Both the position numbers and the translations under genes were made by a program. The notes under the pieces were generated by a model. It worked only from the letters and a program-made list of their open reading frames with translations. It did no database searches and had not been told where the DNA came from. This document shows positions 37,986 to 44,091 of a stretch of 44,091 bases of DNA, in pieces; positions within the stretch are counted from its first letter, which is position 1; each line of letters opens with the position of its first letter. The DNA comes from Bacteroidales bacterium UBA4230 (GTDB taxonomy: Bacteria; Bacteroidota; Bacteroidia; Bacteroidales; UBA932): contig DGXO01000084.1 in assembly GCA_002395605.1 (NCBI GenBank), positions 2,016 to 46,106 of the forward strand. Direction: 5' to 3'.

Positions 37986-40499
37986 ATGGACGGCAGAGTA
38001 GAATCCAAGCTTGGTTTTGATAAGGTCAGGGCCGATATCAGCGCCCGCTGCTGCACGGAATATGCCGCCGAAAGGGTGGCCACGGAGGAATTTTCCACTT
38101 CGGCCGAAGAAATACGCCGAAGGCACCTCCTCACAGACGAAATGAGGCTCATCCTCATGTTCGAGGAAAGTTTCCCCACTTCCGGCTACATAGATGCCAT
38201 CCAGTTCCTGGAGCCAATCGGCAAAAATGCCTCCATAGACATCCTTTCCCTTGGGAAACTGCGCACGCTCCTGGACACCCTCAGGAAGGCCCTCCACTTC
38301 TTCCACACGGTTAAGGAAGGCATCTACCCCAACCTCCAGCACATGGCCGCAGGCATAAGCGCCCCCGCAGAGGTGATGCAGCGAATAGACTCCATCCTGG
38401 ACCGCCACGGGGAAATCAAGGACACCGCCAGCGACGAACTTTACAAGATCCGCCGCAGCATAAAGGACAAGGAAATCAATGTTTCCAAGCGCATGAACGC
38501 CATCCTTCGGCAGGCGCAGCAGGAAGGGCTCTCGGACGCAGACGCATCGGTGGCCATCCGTGACGGCAAAATGCTCATCCCGGTGGCTTCGGCCAAAAAG
38601 AAGGCGTTCCAGGGCTTTGTCTACGACGAAAGCGCCACCGGCAAAACCACTTTCATGGAGCCCGCGGAAATTGTGGCGCTGCAGAATGAGATCTCAGAAC
38701 TCCATTTTGCCGAAACCAGAGAAATTGCCCGCATCCTATATGAATTTGCCGAATTCCTGAGGCCGTTTGTGCCGGAGCTCATTGCCGGGGCCCAGTTTAT
38801 TGGAGAGCTGGATTTCATTATGGCAAAGGCCGGCGTGGCACTGTCCTACGTTGCCGGAATGCCGGTTGTGAGCGAAGATGGCTCCCTGAGGCTAAGAAAG
38901 GCCCGCCATCCCCTTCTGGAAAGGTCCCTTCGGCGAGAGAAAAAGGCAATAGTACCGCTTACGGTAACCCTTACCCCGCAAAAGCACATCCTCCTTATTT
39001 CCGGCCCCAACGCAGGCGGAAAGAGCGTGTGCCTCAAGACCACCGGCCTCCTTCAGTACATGTTCCAATGGGGCATGCTCATCCCCACCTCAGAAACGTC
39101 GGAACTGCCTGTATTTGACCGGATTATGGTGTCCATCGGAGACGACCAATCCCTGGAAAACGACCTCTCCACCTACAGTTCCTTCCTCACGGACATGAAG
39201 GCTATGCTGGAGGTGGCCGATTCCAAGACCCTTGTTCTCATAGACGAATTCGGCGGCGGAACGGAGCCCGCTGCGGGCGGCGCCATTGCCGAAGCCATTC
39301 TCCACGAACTTGACACCCGCGGCGCCTACGGAGTAATCACCACGCACTACACCAACCTCAAGCTGTATGCTTCGGGCACTGATTCAGGCGTAATCAACGG
39401 CGCAATGCAGTTTGACGCCGCCACGGTGGCCCCGCTGTTTGTGCTGGAGCAAGGCCTTCCGGGCTCATCGTTCGCCTTTGAACTGGCCCGCAAGATGGGG
39501 CTCCCGGAGCAGATTGTCCACGACGCCGAAGACCGCGCCGGTGAGCAGTTTGTGGGCATAGAGCGGAACCTCAGAAAGATTGCCCGCAGCCGCCGTGCCC
39601 TTGACGAGAAACTTACCAAAATCCGCGCAACGGACAAAACCCTTGAAGGCCTCACGGACCGCTACGAAAAAGAGCTTGAGGACATAAAGGAAATGCGCCG
39701 CCGCATCCTTGACGAAGCCCGTGCAGAGGCCGAAAAAATTGTACGCGAGGCCAACAAGCGCGTAGAGGGAACCATCCGCGCCATCAAGGAATCCCAGGCC
39801 GAAAAAGAAGAGACCAAGGCCGCCCGTGCCCAACTTCAGGGCTTCCTGGGCGCCCTTGCCGAAGAAAGCAGCAAGAGGGAAAACTACATAGACAAAAAAC
39901 TCAAGGACGTCCAGACCCGCAAGGCTCGCGAAGACGCCCGCAAAAAGCGCCGCGCCGGCGGTGAAACCCTGAAGCAGATGGAGCAGGAGGAGGCCGAAGA
40001 CCGCAAGATGGCCGCTTTCCGAAGCGCCCCGCTCAAGGTTGGAGAGAAGGTCCGCATCAAGGACAACGGCATGGTGGGAGAGGTTTCGAAAGTCAGTTCC
40101 AAGGCCGTGACGGTAATAGTTGGCAACATTACCACAAAACTGCCCCTGGACCGCGTGGAGCGCATTACCGCCAATGAATACAAGGCGGTGGCCAAGGCTC
40201 CTTCGGCCAAACCGCGTCAGGTCTACGACACCGCAATCAAGGAGCGGAAGGCAAACTTTTCCACGGAACTTGACGTCAGGGGCGAAAGAGTGGCCGATGC
40301 CATGGAAATTGTAATGAAATATATTGACGACGCCCTCATGCTCGGTGTTCCTTCGGTGCGGATTTTGCACGGAAAAGGAACAGGTGCCCTGAGGGAGGAA
40401 ATACAGAAATACCTCCGCACCGTACCCGGCGTGGTTTCGGCCCAGGACGAACACGTGCAGTTTGGCGGCTCAGGGGTCACAGTTGTTAAATTTGAATAG
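37986..40499 (+). CDS. mutS2: endonuclease MutS2
   Basis: An 837-aa protein without a mismatch-recognition domain. The MutS clamp/lever region is followed by an ABC-type ATPase with Walker A SGPNAGGKSVCLKT (~338-351), VSIGDDQSLENDLSTYSSF (~380-398, signature region) and Walker B TLVLIDEFGGGTEP (~415-428). A long coiled coil (~510-690) leads to the C-terminal Smr nuclease domain with LDVRG (~763) and HGKGTGALREEI (~795-806). Bacterial MutS2 suppresses recombination or rescues collided ribosomes by mRNA cleavage. yraN begins one base after its stop. Confidence 0.95.
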   Translation: MDGRVESKLGFDKVRADISARCCTEYAAERVATEEFSTSAEEIRRRHLLTDEMRLILMFEESFPTSGYIDAIQFLEPIGKNASIDILSLGKLRTLLDTLRKALHFFHTVKEGIYPNLQHMAAGISAPAEVMQRIDSILDRHGEIKDTASDELYKIRRSIKDKEINVSKRMNAILRQAQQEGLSDADASVAIRDGKMLIPVASAKKKAFQGFVYDESATGKTTFMEPAEIVALQNEISELHFAETREIARILYEFAEFLRPFVPELIAGAQFIGELDFIMAKAGVALSYVAGMPVVSEDGSLRLRKARHPLLERSLRREKKAIVPLTVTLTPQKHILLISGPNAGGKSVCLKTTGLLQYMFQWGMLIPTSETSELPVFDRIMVSIGDDQSLENDLSTYSSFLTDMKAMLEVADSKTLVLIDEFGGGTEPAAGGAIAEAILHELDTRGAYGVITTHYTNLKLYASGTDSGVINGAMQFDAATVAPLFVLEQGLPGSSFAFELARKMGLPEQIVHDAEDRAGEQFVGIERNLRKIARSRRALDEKLTKIRATDKTLEGLTDRYEKELEDIKEMRRRILDEARAEAEKIVREANKRVEGTIRAIKESQAEKEETKAARAQLQGFLGALAEESSKRENYIDKKLKDVQTRKAREDARKKRRAGGETLKQMEQEEAEDRKMAAFRSAPLKVGEKVRIKDNGMVGEVSKVSSKAVTVIVGNITTKLPLDRVERITANEYKAVAKAPSAKPRQVYDTAIKERKANFSTELDVRGERVADAMEIVMKYIDDALMLGVPSVRILHGKGTGALREEIQKYLRTVPGVVSAQDEHVQFGGSGVTVVKFE

Positions 40500-40500
40500 G

Positions 40501-40875
40501 ATGAACGTTCTTAGAACCAGTAAATTAGGAGAGCTTGGAGAGCAGATGGCCTGCGACTTCCTGTCGTCGTGCGGCCATCAGATACTGGACCGCAACTGGA
40601 GGGCCGGACATCTTGAAATTGACATTGTGTCAGAAGGCCCGGACGGCCTTCACTTTGTAGAGGTCAAAACCCGCAAGGCTCCTGTCACCACCACGGTGTC
40701 GGACCAAGTGACGCCAATAAAGCAAAAACGGATTTCGGCCGCAGCGCTAAGGTACCTTAACACTAAGCACCTTTACGGCCAGGAAGTGTTTTTTGACATT
40801 GTTGCCGTTACCGTAGAGCAAGACGAAACCCGCGTGAGGTACTACCCACAGGCCTGGATACCAATGTTTGTATAA
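40501..40875 (+). CDS. yraN: YraN family (UPF0102) nuclease-like protein
   Basis: 124 aa from the ATG at 40501. It has the restriction-endonuclease-like fold of UPF0102: GELGEQMACDFLSSCGHQILDRNWR (~9-33), LEIDIVSEG (Glu/Asp pair, ~38-46) and LHFVEVKTRKAP (~51-62), the conserved ExK. The role is uncharacterised, probably a nucleic-acid enzyme. It is co-directional and tightly spaced with mutS2, as in several bacterial lineages. Confidence 0.92.
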   Translation: MNVLRTSKLGELGEQMACDFLSSCGHQILDRNWRAGHLEIDIVSEGPDGLHFVEVKTRKAPVTTTVSDQVTPIKQKRISAAALRYLNTKHLYGQEVFFDIVAVTVEQDETRVRYYPQAWIPMFV

Positions 40876-40890
40876 ATAACCAACCGCATA

Positions 40891-41661
40891 ATGAATAACC
40901 ACAGATACTGTGTGATAATGGCCGACGGCAGCGGAAACCGCTCCCAGTACGCCCTTACATACAACAGATTCAAAGACGTCGTGCCAGACCAGAACATTCT
41001 GGTGGTGACGCTTTCAAAGTACGCAGCCGATGCCAGGAAGGCCCTGCCCATGCTTCCTCCGGAGAATATCCTTGAGGAGCCTTTTGCCAGAAAAACGGCC
41101 CCTTGCATGGCCCTGGCGGCATATACAATCCTCCTGAGGGATCCTGAGGCAGTTATTGTAGCCACCCCCTGGGACCTTGTAATCCGTGACGAATCCATGT
41201 TTGCCGCAACCGTAACTGACGCCTTCTCTTACGTAGAGGAAAACGACGTCCTCATGACCCTTGGAATTGTCCCAAAATCGGCCGAAGTAAACTTTGGCTA
41301 CATCCAGGTGAAAGAGGGCCGGAATGCGCATCTCATGGCCGGGCCGCTGAAGGTGAAGACCTTCACGGAAAAGCCGTCGCAGGAGCTTGCAGAGGTGTTT
41401 ATCCGTACCGGAGAGTTCTTCTGGAACAGCGGTATCTTCATCTGGAAAGCCGCAACAATCTGCCAGGAACTGGAGAAATACGTCCCGGAGGTCACGGAAC
41501 TATTCCGCGGCTGGAAGGAGCACATCCTGGAGCCCGCCTTTGTGGAAAGGGCCTACAGCGAATGCCCCAAGGTATCCCTGGACTACGGCGTCATGGAGCA
41601 CACGGAACGCGCCTGGCTCTACCCCGCCCGCTTCGGCTGGGCCGATATTGACCGGATCTAG
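40891..41661 (+). pseudogene. degenerate mannose-1-phosphate guanylyltransferase (pseudoenzyme or decaying gene)
   Basis: A 256-aa open frame that follows the GMP family well over most of its length (KTAPCMALAAYTIL, LKVKTFTEKPSQELAEVF, GEFFWNSGIFIWKA, VSLDYGVMEHTE) but has lost the active centre. The usual GGxGxR is DGSGNR, and the ~25 residues that should follow, including the PKQ lysine motif, are missing, since the sequence jumps straight to YNRF. The PSDH metal motif reads PWDL and GYGYIQ reads NFGYIQ. The frame ends after GWADIDRI, about 90 residues short. After the stop, fragments SSLRN and YLPANST are readable in two different frames, suggesting a decayed C-terminus. It lies 15 nt after yraN. 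Confidence 0.72.
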
Positions 41662-41700
41662 TCTCCGCAATACTTGCCGGCAAACAGTACCAATTCTGCA

Positions 41701-41722
41701 ACGCCCGAACAAAGTCGGGCGT
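41701..41722. terminator. short hairpin between the guanylyltransferase remnant and fic
   Basis: ACGCCCGA (41701-41708) and TCGGGCGT (41715-41722) are a perfect 8-bp stem with loop ACAAAG, then AAATTATT. It sits between two convergent genes and could terminate either; there is no proper T-run. Confidence 0.5.
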
Positions 41723-41728
41723 AAATTA

Positions 41729-43024
41729 TTACATGGTAGAAAGATATGCCATATATTTGTGAACGAGGTCGGAGGAAGACAAACTCCCTGATTCATACTG
41801 TTCATAATCAAGGCTGGAAATCCGTTCCCTGACCTCAGTGCCATCGTAGACGGCAGTGAGATACTGGCCCCTTTCACCCGGTTTAACGCAAATATCCCGG
41901 AAATGCTTCATGAAATCATCGGCCTTCACATAATTGATGGCATATTCCACCTTCCGAGTCCTGCCGGGATAAGCTGATACGATGCCTTTATTTTCAAGGT
42001 CGGCAATATCCCTTAAGGCGGTATCAAGGGAGATAGCCCCCAGTCGGGACCAGTTTTGTGCAGTAAGCTTCGCCTCCTTGCCGTCCAAATAGATGTTCAG
42101 CACCTTCCTCTGCCTCTGGGAAAGCTCCACTCCTGAGAATTCACGCCAAAATATTGATTTGTTCAGAATTCCGCTTAGCGTTTCCATAGAACTGTCCAAG
42201 GCCCTGCCAAGGCATGCGATATACCATTCCAGCCAAGGGGTTATATCCCCGTCATAGCAGAAACGCTGTGTTTTTTCCAGAATGGCATAATAGTCTTTCT
42301 TCTCCTTCTCGATTTCCCGGGACATGCTGAAGAAACGACCTCTCCCTCCGCCTATCGCCGCCAGAGCCATATCTGCTATAGCCCGTCCAATACGACCGTT
42401 ACCATCATCAAATGGATGTATGCTTACGAAAATAAGATGAGCTATGGCAGACCGGATGATGTTGGAGATTCCAATCTTGTTATTGAACCAGTACATGAAT
42501 TCTTCCATATAGTCGTTCACATCGGAGGCCGGCGGTGCCATATAATGGACTTTCTCACGCCCCATGGATCCGGAAATAACCTGAACGTCTCCACTCCGGT
42601 AGTTCCCCACCGTAATAGGATAAGATCCACTCCTCCCGGTGGGAAACAGGGCACTGTGCCAACCAAATATACGTTCCCGGTCCAGAGGGATGTTGCTATT
42701 GCGCGTTGCGTCCAGCATCATATCCACTACACCTTCCATATAATGCGTGGAAGTGCCGGTGGTTTGGATGTTTGTAACACCCAGGCGGCGAACTATGGAA
42801 GAACGTACATCGTCTGTGTTGAGATTAATTCCTTCTATGCGGAAAGAGGACACAATGTCCTGAGTAAGGATCTCTACGGAAGCGCCTGACCGGTCATCTT
42901 CCGCAAGGGAAGCAATCCGGCCATGGAGGAAACCAATACTGGTGCTAACTTTTTCGGCAAGAGCAGAAATCTTGTCTTTGTCCCAGTTGAAGAGCATCCA
43001 GTTGTATCTTTCGTATATCCACAT
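41729..43024 (-). CDS. Fic family AMP-transferase with self-inhibitory helix and C-terminal winged helix
   Basis: A 431-aa protein. An N-terminal DUF4172-like region includes the inhibitory motif (S/T)xxxE(G/N) as SFRIEG at ~61-66, placing it in the class with the inhibitor helix on the N-terminal side. The catalytic Fic motif HPFDDGNGR is at ~203-211 and is complete. A C-terminal winged-helix-like domain (~305-370; LSQRQRKVLNIYL, LGAISLDTALRDIADLENKGIVS) should bind DNA. Fic enzymes attach AMP to target proteins. Four TCGCAA/TTGCGA boxes around its promoter suggest autoregulation. It has no partner antitoxin gene. Confidence 0.92.
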   Translation of the reverse strand: MWIYERYNWMLFNWDKDKISALAEKVSTSIGFLHGRIASLAEDDRSGASVEILTQDIVSSFRIEGINLNTDDVRSSIVRRLGVTNIQTTGTSTHYMEGVVDMMLDATRNSNIPLDRERIFGWHSALFPTGRSGSYPITVGNYRSGDVQVISGSMGREKVHYMAPPASDVNDYMEEFMYWFNNKIGISNIIRSAIAHLIFVSIHPFDDGNGRIGRAIADMALAAIGGGRGRFFSMSREIEKEKKDYYAILEKTQRFCYDGDITPWLEWYIACLGRALDSSMETLSGILNKSIFWREFSGVELSQRQRKVLNIYLDGKEAKLTAQNWSRLGAISLDTALRDIADLENKGIVSAYPGRTRKVEYAINYVKADDFMKHFRDICVKPGERGQYLTAVYDGTEVRERISSLDYEQYESGSLSSSDLVHKYMAYLSTM

Positions 43025-43041
43025 TGTTCACACCGCTTATA

Positions 43042-43101
43042 ATTCGCAACAAATATAGTTATTTGCGAATAAAATCCAAAATTTACTCGCAAAAGTTGCG
43101 A
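43042..43101 (-). promoter_or_regulatory. fic promoter with paired TTGCGAAT operator boxes
   Basis: The -7 box TATATTTG (minus strand, 43050-43057) is enclosed by an inverted repeat, ATTCGCAA (43042-43049) and TTGCGAAT (43063-43070). A second inverted repeat, TCGCAA (43087-43092) with TTGCGA (43096-43101), lies just upstream. Four copies of one half-site in 60 nt is strong evidence of a regulator binding here. Confidence 0.75.
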
Positions 43102-43118
43102 ATTATAATTCTAAAGTG

Positions 43119-44091
43119 TTAACGAAGGATATCGTTCAGGATGGAGCTGGCGGCTTCGCGGGCGCCCTCACCCGGGCCCTGGATCACAAGTGGATACGGG
43201 TGGAAGGCACTACGCACTATGATGGCGTTCTCCGTGCCGCGGAGGTAGTAAGCGGGATGTTCCGGAGCAACGCTCCTTATGCCAATTCCGGCCTCGTAGG
43301 CTGTTCCGTTCTTCTGGAGATATGCCACAAAGCGGAGGCGCTGGCCCTTGGCGGCGGCATCATCGGACATTTTGACAAAGCGCTGTTCTTCGGCCTCGAG
43401 GGCGGTGTAAAACTCCTCAACGGTGCCTTTGAAGGCGTCTGAGGGGATTATCGGCTCCACTTTTACGTCCTTGGCTTCCAGCTTGACGCCAGCCTCCCGG
43501 GCAAGGATGAGAAGCTTTCTGAGGGCGTCCTTGCCGCCAAGGTCCATACGGGGATCTTGTTCCGTAAGGCCGGCCTCCTGGGCCCTTCTAAGAAGGCTTG
43601 CGAAGCTTTGGCGGCCGGGGAGATAGTCTCCCAGGATCTGGTTCAGGGTGCAGGAAACAACTGCCTCGATGGAAATAACTTCGTCTGAGCTGTTGGCCCC
43701 GCGGGAGATGGATTCCAAAATGGGGAGTGCAGCGCCCACAGTGGTTTCATAGCGCAGCGGCAGGCCGTTTTCGCGGGCGGCGGCGTGCATGGCGGCAAAC
43801 TCCGGATACGGCACGGCAAAGGAGCGGCGGTTGGAGGAAACAACCCCGATTCCGGCCTCAAGAAGGTCCGTATAGCGCTTGTAGATGGATTCGGAATTGG
43901 TGCAGTCTACAAAGAGGGAGCCCTTGGGTGCCACATTGATTATGGCATCTACATACGACCCAGCCGTATTTATGACAGGATGGCCCGTAAGGTCTATTCC
44001 GTAACGTTTGCTGTTGGCCTTACCTACTATCAGGAGGCGTTTCCCGGTGCGGGCCTCAACGTTTTCTGACGCGCCCTTTATCATGTTGTAA
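43119..44091 (-). CDS. thrA: bifunctional aspartokinase/homoserine dehydrogenase, C-terminal part (5' truncated by window)
   Basis: The frame is open to the window edge, so about 323 C-terminal residues are seen. They form most of a homoserine dehydrogenase: KRLLIVGKANSKRYG, VDCTNSESIYKRYTDLLEAG, VVSSNRRSFAVPY, LPLRYETTVGAALPILESI (~104-122) and QDPRMDLGGKDALRKLLILAREAG (~195-218), with the conserved Lys/Asp region of the active site. The NAD-binding GxGxxG and any aspartokinase domain would lie outside. ThrA-type fusion is inferred from the sequence style and the usual Bacteroidales arrangement; a separate hom gene is less likely. It reduces aspartate semialdehyde to homoserine for threonine and methionine. 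Confidence 0.85.
   Translation of the reverse strand, partial: YNMIKGASENVEARTGKRLLIVGKANSKRYGIDLTGHPVINTAGSYVDAIINVAPKGSLFVDCTNSESIYKRYTDLLEAGIGVVSSNRRSFAVPYPEFAAMHAAARENGLPLRYETTVGAALPILESISRGANSSDEVISIEAVVSCTLNQILGDYLPGRQSFASLLRRAQEAGLTEQDPRMDLGGKDALRKLLILAREAGVKLEAKDVKVEPIIPSDAFKGTVEEFYTALEAEEQRFVKMSDDAAAKGQRLRFVAYLQKNGTAYEAGIGIRSVAPEHPAYYLRGTENAIIVRSAFHPYPLVIQGPGEGAREAASSILNDILR

Overview
This 44 kb window is chromosomal DNA from a member of the Bacteroidales. The evidence is the repeated TAnnTTTG promoter -7 box in front of many genes, weak or absent Shine-Dalgarno sites, lipobox signals, and typical family content: NhaC antiporter, SurA/OstA-like cluster, head-GIN (DUF2807) lipoprotein, DUF456, VTC/DUF4956/DUF2490 genes and a fused ThrA. 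GC content is moderately high, with strong use of C/G at third positions. I cannot resolve the genus. No rRNA, tRNA, CRISPR array or insertion sequence was found.

Layout: (1) 1-3398: end of an alpha/beta hydrolase, an isoprenylcysteine methyltransferase-like membrane protein, a long decayed palindrome, a cytidylate-kinase-like gene and a divergent NhaC antiporter. (2) 3400-12156: tandem 52-nt repeats, then dacB and an envelope-biogenesis run: a SurA-like lipoprotein, SurA, an OstA-like protein, GalE with an extra C-terminal tail, and a DUF2807 lipoprotein. (3) 12246-16861: a Cthe_2159-type carbohydrate-binding lipoprotein followed by a tightly coupled set (small secreted protein, VTC polymerase, DUF4956 membrane protein, DUF2490 outer-membrane protein), closed by a strong hairpin. 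(4) 16979-22770: accessory stretch with HipBA, a repeat-bearing lipoprotein, a Kelch-propeller/AraC transmembrane regulator and a nitroreductase. (5) 22840-27481: radA, a small lipoprotein, a YkvA-type protein, ispF, an M24 peptidase and DUF456. (6) 27511-34108: a seven-gene minus-strand operon running small membrane protein, mutL, rhomboid, EEP-family protein, tsaC, a 532-aa two-TM protein and a GNAT enzyme. (7) 34336-44091: comF, a Zn/Cd-type P-ATPase, then cdaA-mutS2-yraN and a degenerate mannose-1-phosphate guanylyltransferase, a Fic protein with likely self-operators, and the homoserine dehydrogenase end of thrA.

The most unusual signal is a small hairpin element that recurs at four loci: inside dacB, inside the OstA-like gene, inside mutL, and as the leader of the SurA-like lipoprotein. 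At each, a stem-loop is followed by extra copies of its own right arm plus TGAC, spaced exactly 21 nt apart (one 20-nt step at one locus). Stems differ between copies by compensatory base pairs, and inside genes the insert stays in frame. A second hairpin without tails lies in dacB. Other leads are a 52/52/50-nt repeat whose last copy has become the dacB promoter, the VTC/DUF4956/DUF2490/Cthe_2159 locus, the Kelch-AraC regulator, the degenerate nucleotidyltransferase, and several promoters placed so close to ATG that the mRNAs should be leaderless.
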